Part shown: positions 45,175-52,527 of the stretch, one piece after another
Position numbering within the stretch: position 1 is the stretch's first letter
Layout: the number at the start of each line of letters is the position of its first letter
Origin: Sphingomonas mali NBRC 15500
GTDB taxonomy: Bacteria > Pseudomonadota > Alphaproteobacteria > Sphingomonadales > Sphingomonadaceae
NCBI RefSeq assembly: GCF_001598415.1
Contig: NZ_BCYX01000002.1
Location: 186,001-250,000 of the forward strand
Length of the DNA: 64,000 bases
Direction of reading: 5' to 3'
Translations under genes and position numbers: made by a program
The notes under the pieces: model-generated
What the model was told of the DNA's origin: nothing
Database searches by the model: none
What the model saw: only the letters and a program-made list of their open reading frames with translations

Positions 45175-46799
45175 AGGTCAGCGCGGCGATCGCGGAAATA
45201 CTCGCGCGCGAGGGGATCGACGTCATCTTCGGCTACCCGCGCAATGCAGTGCTCGAACAGGCAGCGGCGATCGGCATCCGCCCGATCATCGTCCGCCAGG
45301 AGCGCACCGGCGTGCACATGGCCGATGCGCTATCGCGGCTCACGCGCGGACGGCGGATGGGCGTGTTCGCGATGCAGCACGGCCCCGGCACCGAAAACGC
45401 CTATGGCGGCGTCGCCCAGGCCTATTCGGAAAGCGTACCGGTGCTGGTGCTGCCGCAGGGCTATGCCCGGCGGCTGGCGCACGTCCCCGACAATTACAAC
45501 GCCAGCATTTCGATGCGCGACATCACCAAGACGTGCGAGCCGATCCTGCGCGCCGAGGATACGCCCGCCATCCTGCGCCGCGCGTTCAGCGCGCTGCGCA
45601 ACGGGCGGCTTCGTCCCGCGCTCGTCGAAATGCCGTGGGACGTGCTCGACGAGGAACTCTCCGAACCGCTCGATTACACGCCCGTCGTCACTACCCGCAG
45701 CGCCCCCGACCCGGAGGCAATTGCCCGGGTGGCGGATCGTCTGGTCGCGGCGAAGCGGCTGGTCATCCATGCCGGGCAAGGCGTGCATTGGGCCGAAGCC
45801 TATGCCGAATTGCGCATACTCGCCGAATTGCTGGGCGCGCCGGTTTCGACGAGCCTCGAAGGCAAAAGCGCGTTCGACGAGACGCATCCGCTCGCGCTCG
45901 GCTCCGGCGGCGCGGCGATTCCGGGCCAGCTTCGCCATTTCCTCGACCGCGCCGACCTGATTCTCGGTATCGGCTGCAGCCTGTCCGAAACCGCGTTCGG
46001 GGTGGCGATGCCGGCAGGTGCGGCAATCGTTCACGCCACGCTCGATCCCGCCGACATCAACAAGAGCGTGCCCTGTATCGATGCGCTCATCGGCGATGCG
46101 AAGCTGACCCTCGCGATGCTGGTCGCGGCCTGTCGCGACCGGCTGGACGGCCCGCGCGATCCCGGCCCGGCTGCCCGCGAGATCGCCGAGGTCGAAGCCC
46201 AATGGCTCGCCGAATGGCTGCCGCTGCTCGAAAGCGATGACGCGCCGCTCAGCCCCTATCGCGTCTTGTGGGACCTGCAGCGCACTGTCGACGTCGCCAA
46301 CACGATCATCACGCACGATGCGGGGTCGCCGCGCGACCAGCTCTCGCCTTACTGGAAGACGAGGTCGCCGCTCAGTTATATCGGTTGGGGCAAGACCACC
46401 CAGCTCGGCTATGGCCTCGGATTGGCGATGGGCGCCAAGCTCGCCTGTCCGGACAAGCTATGCATCAACGTCTGGGGCGACGCTGCGATCGGCTTCACCG
46501 GCATGGATTTCGAGACGGCGGCACGCGAGCGGCTGCCGATCCTGTCCATCCTGCTCAACAATTCGGCCATGGCGATCGAATTGCCGATCATGCCCGTGGC
46601 GACCGAACGTTTCCGCGCGACCGACATTTCGGGGAATTATGCCGACTTCGCGCGCGCGCTCGGCGGATATGGCGAGCGTGTCACCTCGCCCGACGAGATC
46701 ATCCCCGCCATCCGGCGAGGGATCGCGGCGACCGAAGCCGGGCAACCGGCGCTGCTCGAATTCATCACCGCACAGGAAACACGGGCATCGCGCTTATGA
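45171..46799 (+). CDS. Thiamine-diphosphate-dependent enzyme of the acetolactate synthase type
   Basis: A 542-residue ThDP enzyme with the three-domain POX/ALS layout. The catalytic Glu that activates ThDP is E44 (VRQERTGVHMADA); the cofactor motif is NVWGDAAIGFTGMDF...ILLNNSAM (GD followed about 27 residues later by NN). No regulatory subunit adjoins, and the context is catabolic, so acetolactate synthesis is unlikely. Benzoylformate-type decarboxylase, carboligase or sulfoacetaldehyde acetyltransferase-like reactions are all open. Coupled to the dioxygenase and MFS genes by ATGA overlaps. Confidence 0.87.
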   Translation: MKVSAAIAEILAREGIDVIFGYPRNAVLEQAAAIGIRPIIVRQERTGVHMADALSRLTRGRRMGVFAMQHGPGTENAYGGVAQAYSESVPVLVLPQGYARRLAHVPDNYNASISMRDITKTCEPILRAEDTPAILRRAFSALRNGRLRPALVEMPWDVLDEELSEPLDYTPVVTTRSAPDPEAIARVADRLVAAKRLVIHAGQGVHWAEAYAELRILAELLGAPVSTSLEGKSAFDETHPLALGSGGAAIPGQLRHFLDRADLILGIGCSLSETAFGVAMPAGAAIVHATLDPADINKSVPCIDALIGDAKLTLAMLVAACRDRLDGPRDPGPAAREIAEVEAQWLAEWLPLLESDDAPLSPYRVLWDLQRTVDVANTIITHDAGSPRDQLSPYWKTRSPLSYIGWGKTTQLGYGLGLAMGAKLACPDKLCINVWGDAAIGFTGMDFETAARERLPILSILLNNSAMAIELPIMPVATERFRATDISGNYADFARALGGYGERVTSPDEIIPAIRRGIAATEAGQPALLEFITAQETRASRL

Positions 46800-48091
46800 G
46801 CAATTCCGGCGAAACGCGGCGCTGGCCGTGGTCGGCGACATGGCCGCTATTTGTCCTGACCCTGGTTTCGGTGTCGAACTATCTCGACCGTTCGCTGCTC
46901 GGCCTGGCGCTTCCCGCGATAAAGCGCGAGCTGGGGTCGTCCGACACCGTACTGGGATTGGTCTCGGGGCTGGCGTTCATTCTTTTCTACTCGTTGCTCG
47001 GCATTCCGATCGCCTGGGCAGCCGATCGCACCAACCGGCGCAACATCATCGCCGCGGGCCTCGCTTTCTGGAGCTTGATGACGGCGTGCACGGGATTGAT
47101 CGGCGGCATCTGGCAATTGGCGGTGGTGCGGCTGCTGATGGGAGCCGGCGAAGCCTGCGGAACCGCCCCGTCCAATTCGCTGATCGCGGATCGCTTCCCG
47201 GCCGAACGGCGGCCCCTCGCGCTGGCTCTGTTCGGAACAGCCTCGCCTCTGGCCTTCATCCTGTTCTTCCCGCTCGCCGGGTGGATAGCGCAGACCTATG
47301 GCTGGCGGGCGATGTTCATCGCCATGGGGCTGCCGGGACTGTTGCTCGCGCTGCTGGTGATCTTCACGGTTCGCGAACCGGAACGGACCGTGCCGCCCCC
47401 CGCCCGCCTGCCGATCGCGCGTTCGTTGGCAACCGACCTGCGCGCACTCTTCGCCAACCGCTGCTTCACCTGGATCTTCGCCGGCGTGACCTTGATGGGG
47501 GCGAACATCTGGGCATCGGGGGCATGGGTGCCCTCCTTTTTCATGCGCGTGCACCATCTGAGCGTTGGCGACGTCGCGAATATCATCGGCCCGACGCGCG
47601 GGTTCATCGGCCTGTTGGGTATCTTGATCGGTGGCGTGCTGATCGATCGCTTGCCCAAGGAGCGTATCGCCTGGCGGGTAGGCCTTCCCGCGATCGCCTG
47701 CTTGCTGGCCGGCCCGGCCGAAGCGCTGTTCCTGCTCGGCAATTCGCATTCGGCCTGGCTGGGCGGCTTCGCGCTCAGCAGTTTCTTCATGCTGATCCAT
47801 CAGGCGCCGATCTACGCCGCGGTGGTGAACATCGTCGGCGAGCGGCGCCGTGCGCTCGCCACGGCGGTCATCCTGCTCGGCGCGAGCCTGATCGGCGACG
47901 CGGCCGGCCCGACCGCCGTGGGCGTGCTCAACGATCTGCTTGCCCCGCGGTTCGGCGACGAAGCTATCCGTTATTCGATGCTGATCGTCGCCGTCACGCC
48001 CGTCTTCGCCGGGCTCTGCTTCTTGCGGGCGGCGACCCTCTATGCCGCGGCGGCAGGCGTCGGACCGGAGAGATCTGGCGCGAGGACCTAA
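46796..48091 (+). CDS. MFS transporter of the 'NYLDR' spinster-like group
   Basis: A 431-residue, 12-helix carrier. It starts WPLFVLTLVSVSNYLDRSLLGLALPAIKREL; the loop 2-3 signature is AWAADRTNRRNIIAAG and the RFPAERRPLALALFGTASPL segment marks helix 5. This subgroup often sits beside TonB receptors and degradative enzymes in sphingomonads and imports organic acids or aromatics. Start overlaps the ThDP stop (ATGA). It would carry the substrate or a hydrolysis product across the inner membrane. Confidence 0.9.
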   Translation: MSNSGETRRWPWSATWPLFVLTLVSVSNYLDRSLLGLALPAIKRELGSSDTVLGLVSGLAFILFYSLLGIPIAWAADRTNRRNIIAAGLAFWSLMTACTGLIGGIWQLAVVRLLMGAGEACGTAPSNSLIADRFPAERRPLALALFGTASPLAFILFFPLAGWIAQTYGWRAMFIAMGLPGLLLALLVIFTVREPERTVPPPARLPIARSLATDLRALFANRCFTWIFAGVTLMGANIWASGAWVPSFFMRVHHLSVGDVANIIGPTRGFIGLLGILIGGVLIDRLPKERIAWRVGLPAIACLLAGPAEALFLLGNSHSAWLGGFALSSFFMLIHQAPIYAAVVNIVGERRRALATAVILLGASLIGDAAGPTAVGVLNDLLAPRFGDEAIRYSMLIVAVTPVFAGLCFLRAATLYAAAAGVGPERSGART

Positions 48092-48095
48092 CGAC

Positions 48096-48617
48096 TCACG
48101 CTATCGCGGCGTGAACCGTCGCGACTGCCTTCATCACCGCCGCCCAGCGCACCGCGTCCTGGATCGCCTGCGCCGTCACGCCGGCCTTCTTCAGCACATT
48201 CTCATGCGCGTCGATGCACAGGCCGCAGCCGTTCATCGCGCTGATCGCCAGACTGAACAGCTCGAAATCGTCCTTTTCGATGCCCGGCGCGCCGATCACG
48301 TTCATGCGCAGCTTGGCCGGCATGTTGGCATATTCCTTGTTCCCGGCGAGATGCGTGAAGCGGTAATAGACGTTGTTCATCGCCATCACCGCGGCCGCCG
48401 CACGCGCCGCGTTGGCGGCTTCGGGCGACAGCTTGCCGGCGACTTCCGCTTCGGCTGCTTCCACCAGCGGCTTGTGACCGGAGGCATGCGCACAGGCCAG
48501 GACCAGGCCGTATTTGCGCTGATCGCCGAGCGACGTCTCGTTGAGCAACGAACCGACATTGAGCCGGATGTCCTTGGCGAAATCGGGCAGCGACTGGGCG
48601 AAATCCTTGAGCGACAT
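48096..48617 (-). CDS. ahpD: Alkyl hydroperoxide reductase subunit AhpD
   Basis: A 173-residue helical protein with the redox pair C-x-x-C in MNGCGLCIDAHENVLKKAG (near residue 133), the AhpD core motif with its Glu/His relay. In mycobacteria AhpD passes electrons to AhpC; the same pairing is suggested here by order ahpC-ahpD on the minus strand, 160 bases apart. ATG at 48617 fits the family start. Its stop and the MFS stop are 4 bases apart on opposite strands. Confidence 0.92.
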   Translation of the reverse strand: MSLKDFAQSLPDFAKDIRLNVGSLLNETSLGDQRKYGLVLACAHASGHKPLVEAAEAEVAGKLSPEAANAARAAAAVMAMNNVYYRFTHLAGNKEYANMPAKLRMNVIGAPGIEKDDFELFSLAISAMNGCGLCIDAHENVLKKAGVTAQAIQDAVRWAAVMKAVATVHAAIA

Positions 48618-48658
48618 GCGATATGCTCCTCGCGGCGGTGATCGCCGGCGTTGGGAAG

Positions 48659-48731
48659 GCCCCGGCCGAAGCCGGGGCGAAAGGTCAGGAAGAAGGTGGC
48701 GCGGGGCCGAGGGGGGGAAAGACCCCGCGCC
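48659..48731 (-). promoter_or_regulatory. Two stem-loops in the ahpC-ahpD intergenic region
   Basis: On the minus strand the transcript meets GGCGCGGGG...CCCCGCGCC (48731-48698, perfect 9-bp stem, 16-base loop) and then GCCCCGGC-TTCG-GCCGGGGC (48678-48659, perfect 8-bp stem closed by a C(UUCG)G tetraloop). Neither is followed by a T-run. They may set the ahpC:ahpD ratio by processing, pausing or partial termination. Confidence 0.55.
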
Positions 48732-48777
48732 GGGGGATACGGCCCTGATCCAAGGCCGCATCTGTTAGACGAAGACG

Positions 48778-49323
48778 TTAGGCGGCAACCTTGAGGACGT
48801 CGTCGCCTTTATTCCAGTTGCACGGGCAAAGCTCGTCGGTCTGGAGCGCGTCGAGCACGCGCAGCGTCTCTTGCGGGTTGCGGCCGACGTTGAGGCCGTT
48901 GACCTGCACCGCCTGGATCACGCCATCGGGATCGACCGTGAAGGTGGCGCGATAAGCGACATTCTCATCGGCATCGAGGATGCCCAGCGCCGAGGCCAGC
49001 TTGCCGCCATTGTCGGCGATCCACGGGAAATCGGCCGCGGCGAGGTCGGGGTCCGACTTGCGCCACGCCAGGTGGACATGGCTGGTGTCGGTCGAGGCGC
49101 CGATCAGCACCGCGTCGCGATCCTCGAAATCGCCCTTGAGCCCGGCATAGCCGACAATCTCGGTCGGGCAGACGAAGGTGAAGTCCTTCGGCCAGTAGAA
49201 CACGATCTTCCACTTGCCGGGAGCGGCGGTGGTGACGTCGATCGTCTCTCCGGCGGGCAAGGCGTCGACGCCCTGCTGGACGGGAACGGTGATAGCGGGG
49301 AACTTGTCTCCGACGGTCAACAT
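48778..49323 (-). CDS. ahpC: Peroxiredoxin AhpC
   Basis: A 181-residue 2-Cys peroxiredoxin that reduces hydroperoxides. The peroxidatic Cys is in PKDFTFVCPTEI (near residue 58) and the C-terminal TDELCPCNWNKGDD carries the resolving cysteines in the actinobacterial-type arrangement, which fits an AhpD partner and the absence of ahpF. The ATG at 49323 is the family start; an in-frame upstream extension is rejected. Divergent from oxyR, whose product should activate it. Confidence 0.95.
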   Translation of the reverse strand: MLTVGDKFPAITVPVQQGVDALPAGETIDVTTAAPGKWKIVFYWPKDFTFVCPTEIVGYAGLKGDFEDRDAVLIGASTDTSHVHLAWRKSDPDLAAADFPWIADNGGKLASALGILDADENVAYRATFTVDPDGVIQAVQVNGLNVGRNPQETLRVLDALQTDELCPCNWNKGDDVLKVAA

Positions 49324-49412
49324 GATTCTGGGCCTCCTGCCTGAATTGGGGTCGGCCTTCTTGGACATCCTCTCGAGGATCGGCGGGCCTTCAGGCCTCT
49401 TCCTGCGGGTCG

Positions 49413-49440
49413 CATATAGGCTGGCTTTTAAACGATCCAA
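49413..49440 (-). promoter_or_regulatory. Candidate ahpC promoter in the oxyR-ahpC region
   Basis: On the minus strand TTGGAT (49440-49435), a 16-base spacer and TATATG (49418-49413) make a sigma-70-like pair about 90 bases before the ahpC ATG. The stretch is unusually A/T rich for this genome. AATA-GGT-TATT next to the -35 is a small inverted repeat that could be part of an OxyR site, but the full ATAG-N7-CTAT pattern is not evident. Confidence 0.4.
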
Positions 49441-49478
49441 TAGGTTATTTACGGATCCTTGATCGAGTGAGACGATAA

Positions 49479-50378
49479 ATGACGACCTACCTCCCTACCC
49501 TGAAACAGCTGCAATATCTCGTCGCGCTCAAGGACCACGGCCATTTCGGCCGCGCGGCCGAAGCCTGTTTCGTCACCCAATCGACCATGTCGGCGGGGAT
49601 CCGCGAGCTCGAGACACTGATCGGCGTGACCCTGGTCGAGCGGACGCGGCGCGTCGTGCGCTTCACGCCGCTCGGCGACCGCATCGCCGACAAGGCTAGG
49701 CGCGTGATCCGAGAAGCGGAAGAGCTGGGCGACATGGCACGCGCTGCCGGCCGGCCGTTATCGGGGGAGATGCGCATGAGCGTCATCCCGACGATCGCGC
49801 CGTTCATGCTCCCCCACATCCTGCCGGTGCTGCGCCGCGACTATCCGGACCTGAAGCTGTTTCTGCGCGAGGAAACCACGGGCACGGCGTGCGAAGGCCT
49901 GCACAATGGCCGCACCGACTGCGTGTTGCTCGCGCTGCCTTATGCTTGCGGCGAGGTGACCGCGGCGCGGTTGTTCGACGACCGCCTGTTCGTCGCCTTT
50001 CCCGATAGCGAGCTACCCAATCCCCCCGCCAAGATTGCGGCGGCCGATATCGACGAGAATCGACTGCTTCTGCTCGAAGACGGACATTGCCTGAAGGATC
50101 ACGCACTAGCGGCCTGCAACCGCCCCGAGCTGGGCGCGCACGCGATGATGATGGGAACGTCGCTCCACACTATCGTGCAGATGGTCGACAATGGATTGGG
50201 CGTGACGATGCTGCCCGAAATGGCGGTGCAATCGGGCATATTGGACAATACCGCGATTTCCGCGCGGCCGCTGGCGGGAGATCATGCCACGCGCACCATC
50301 GCGCTGGTGTGGCGGCGCGCATCGCCGCGCGAACGCGACTTTCGGCTGCTGGCCGACATCCTCAAGGCGGCGGCCTGA
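49479..50378 (+). CDS. oxyR: Hydrogen-peroxide-sensing LysR regulator OxyR
   Basis: A 299-residue LysR regulator. The N-terminal winged helix is LKQLQYLVALKDHGHFGRAAEACFVTQSTMSAGIRELE. In the sensing domain EDGHCLKDHALAACNR places C204 and C213 with exactly the spacing of E. coli C199 and C208, and the surrounding residues match, so this is a genuine peroxide sensor. Divergent from ahpC-ahpD, which it should activate. Confidence 0.94.
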   Translation: MTTYLPTLKQLQYLVALKDHGHFGRAAEACFVTQSTMSAGIRELETLIGVTLVERTRRVVRFTPLGDRIADKARRVIREAEELGDMARAAGRPLSGEMRMSVIPTIAPFMLPHILPVLRRDYPDLKLFLREETTGTACEGLHNGRTDCVLLALPYACGEVTAARLFDDRLFVAFPDSELPNPPAKIAAADIDENRLLLLEDGHCLKDHALAACNRPELGAHAMMMGTSLHTIVQMVDNGLGVTMLPEMAVQSGILDNTAISARPLAGDHATRTIALVWRRASPRERDFRLLADILKAAA

Positions 50379-50475
50379 CGCTTTTTCGCGTCGGGCGATG
50401 GGAAACCTAAGGGCCATCCGAGCGTATCCTGAAGGACACCCGGCACGGGTGCACCCATGAAAGGATGCTCATAGA

Positions 50476-51105
50476 ATGAAGCTGTTGCGTATCCCGGCGC
50501 TCGTCCTCGCGCCGGTCCTTGCCCTTCCCGCTCTCGCCCAGACCACGCCCGCCGCACCGCCGGCCGGATCCGCACCGCAGGCGGCGACCCCTGCCCCCGC
50601 CGCCACCGCCGCTCCCAATCCTTCGGTCGGTGGCGCGCCGATGGACGCTACCAAGACCATCGTCGCCAACGCTTCCGCCGCGCCCAACCTCTCGACATTG
50701 GTCAAGGCGATTACCGCCGCGGATCTGACCGCCACCTTGTCGGGTCCAGGGCCGTACACCGTGTTCGCGCCGACCGACGACGCCTTCACGCGTCTACCGC
50801 CCGACACGCTCGCGCAGTTGATGAAGCCCGAGAACAAGGCGCTGCTGGCGAAGGTGCTGACCTATCACGTCGTGCCCGGCACGATCGATTTCGCCCAATT
50901 GAAGGCGCAGATCGCCGCCGGCAACGGCACCGCCACGCTGACCACCGTCGCCGGCCAGCCGCTCAAGGTGACGATCACCGGCAACAATGTCGTCACGCTG
51001 ACCAGCGTCAACGGCAATGTCAGCTATCTGGAGACGCCCGACGTCCACCAGTCGAACGGCATCGTCCATGTCGTCAACGGCGTGCTGCTGCCCAAGCTGA
51101 ACTGA
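50476..51105 (+). CDS. Exported fasciclin domain protein
   Basis: A 209-residue secreted protein: signal peptide MKLLRIPALVLAPVLALPALAQ, a 35-residue Ala/Pro linker, then one FAS1 domain (about residues 60-209) with AAPNLSTLVKAITAADLTATLSGPGPYTVFAPTDDAF and the second conserved HVVPGTIDF. FAS1 proteins act in adhesion or cell-surface contact. A short linker keeps it free in the periplasm or surface. It converges on moaE. Confidence 0.92.
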   Translation: MKLLRIPALVLAPVLALPALAQTTPAAPPAGSAPQAATPAPAATAAPNPSVGGAPMDATKTIVANASAAPNLSTLVKAITAADLTATLSGPGPYTVFAPTDDAFTRLPPDTLAQLMKPENKALLAKVLTYHVVPGTIDFAQLKAQIAAGNGTATLTTVAGQPLKVTITGNNVVTLTSVNGNVSYLETPDVHQSNGIVHVVNGVLLPKLN

Positions 51106-51126
51106 TCTCCGTCCGCGGCGCCGCGG

Positions 51127-51567
51127 TTACCGCTTCCAGCGGTCAGCGGCGTCGCGATCGCTGTCGCGCTCGCCGACCCAGCGCGCGTCCTGCCCACGCG
51201 TCTCTCGCTTCCAGAATGGCGCATCGGTCTTGAGGCGGTCGATCAGAAAGGCGCACGCCTCCAACGCCGCGGCGCGATGGGCCGCGGCGGTACCGACAAA
51301 GACGATGCGCTCGCCCGGCGTCATTGCGCCGACGCGATGGATCACGGTCGCCGCGGCCAGCGACCAGCGTTGGATCGCCTCCGCCGCCAGGTCGCTCAGC
51401 GCCTTTTCGGTGGCGACGGGATAATGTTCGAGGAACAGTTCTTCCACGCCATTATCGTCGCGCACCAGCCCGGTGAAGCTTGCCACCGCGCCGCCGCCGG
51501 CGCGCTCGAGCGCGCCCAGCTCCGCGGCGACGTCGATCGCCGCGTCGGTGACCCGGATCCGGATCAT
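51127..51567 (-). CDS. moaE: Molybdopterin synthase catalytic subunit MoaE
   Basis: With MoaD converts cyclic pyranopterin monophosphate to molybdopterin. The 146-residue protein shows GAVASFTGLVRDDNG, LEHYPVATEKALSDLA, VIHRVGAMTPGERIVFVGTAAAHRAAALEACAFLIDRLKTDAPFWKRE; the Lys pair near the end is catalytic. It starts within the moaD stop (ATGA). A charged C-terminal tail follows the core. Confidence 0.96.
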   Translation of the reverse strand: MIRIRVTDAAIDVAAELGALERAGGGAVASFTGLVRDDNGVEELFLEHYPVATEKALSDLAAEAIQRWSLAAATVIHRVGAMTPGERIVFVGTAAAHRAAALEACAFLIDRLKTDAPFWKRETRGQDARWVGERDSDRDAADRWKR

Positions 51568-51824
51568 CCGCCGGTCACCGGCGGAAACAGCGCGATCTCG
51601 CGCGCTCCCGCAATCGACGCATCGAGCGGCACGAACAGCTGATCGACCGCCGCCCTCAGCCTGGTCTTGTCGCCCAGCGCCTCGGCATAGCCGCCGCCGC
51701 GCGCCGCGAGCCAATCGATCAGCCCGGCGACGTCGGCGATCTCGGCCGGCGGCGTCGCGCGTTCGTGGCCGATCCCGATGCTTTCGCGCACCCAGGCGAA
51801 ATAGAGCAGGTCGATCGCCGCCAT
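51564..51824 (-). CDS. moaD: Molybdopterin synthase sulfur carrier subunit MoaD
   Basis: An 86-residue ubiquitin-like sulfur carrier ending in the required Gly-Gly (FPPVTGG), whose C-terminus is thiocarboxylated and donates sulfur to MoaE. It starts LLYFAWVRESIGIGHE. ATG at 51824 overlaps the pgsA stop in TGATG, giving a three-gene coupled unit pgsA-moaD-moaE, a known sphingomonad order. Confidence 0.94.
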   Translation of the reverse strand: MAAIDLLYFAWVRESIGIGHERATPPAEIADVAGLIDWLAARGGGYAEALGDKTRLRAAVDQLFVPLDASIAGAREIALFPPVTGG

Positions 51825-52375
51825 CAGTCCATGTGCTTCAGGCCGACGCGCAGATAGTCCCACCCGGTGACCAGGGTGAGCGCGGCGGCGCCCCACAAAG
51901 CGACCAGTCCGATGCTATGGACGATCGGCCAGGCAGGCAGCGCGCCCGCCAGGATCATCGCGCCGAGCGCGACGAGCTGGAGCGTCGTCTTCCATTTGGC
52001 GAGCTGCGACACCGGGACCGAGACCTGGAGACCGCCGAGGAATTCGCGCAACCCCGACACCATGATCTCGCGCGCCAGGATGATGATTGCCGCGATCACA
52101 TGCCAACCGCCAATGTCGCGAGTCGCGACCAGCATCAGGACGACGGCGGCCACCATGATCTTGTCGGCGATCGGATCGAGGAAGATGCCGAGCTTCGACA
52201 CCGTCCCCTGGGCACGGGCGAGATAGCCGTCGAGATAGTCGGTCAGCGCGATCACCGCATAGAGGACGAAGGCGAACGCATAGCCGAGCGCCCAGCCCGG
52301 CCACCACAAGAAGGCGACGAGCAAGGGCACGCCGAGGATGCGCGACAGGGTCAGGATGTTGGGGAGAGTCCACAT
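51824..52375 (-). CDS. pgsA: CDP-diacylglycerol-glycerol-3-phosphate 3-phosphatidyltransferase
   Basis: Makes phosphatidylglycerol phosphate in the inner membrane. The 183-residue protein has the CDP-alcohol phosphotransferase motif DYLDGYLARAQ...GIFLDPIADK (D-x2-D-G-x2-A-R-x8-G-x3-D-x3-D) and about five membrane helices; the C-terminus ends YLRVGLKHMD. Start at 52375 gives the family MWTLPNILTLSRI. First in the unit with moaD-moaE. Confidence 0.95.
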   Translation of the reverse strand: MWTLPNILTLSRILGVPLLVAFLWWPGWALGYAFAFVLYAVIALTDYLDGYLARAQGTVSKLGIFLDPIADKIMVAAVVLMLVATRDIGGWHVIAAIIILAREIMVSGLREFLGGLQVSVPVSQLAKWKTTLQLVALGAMILAGALPAWPIVHSIGLVALWGAAALTLVTGWDYLRVGLKHMD

Positions 52376-52527
52376 GATCGCACTTCCTAAGGTGTGTACC
52401 CTCAACCGGCAATGTCGGCGGAAGTGCCCCGCGCCAAACCACATTTACCAATTGAACGATTGTCGCTGCCTATGCCGCTCGGCTAAGGGACCGGCTTCTT
52501 TCGCCACGACGGGGCCCCAAACTCGTA

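Noticed and set aside
45171..46799. ThDP enzyme as biosynthetic acetolactate synthase
   Set aside because: No small regulatory subunit and a catabolic neighbourhood; named only by superfamily.
49411..49455. Full OxyR box in the oxyR-ahpC region
   Set aside because: ATAG elements are present but the 7-base spacing to CTAT is not met, so only a promoter is reported.
51113..51126. CCGCGGCGCCGCGG palindrome between fasciclin and moaE as terminator
   Set aside because: Self-complementary but with no loop or T-run; G+C-rich palindromes of this size are expected by chance here.
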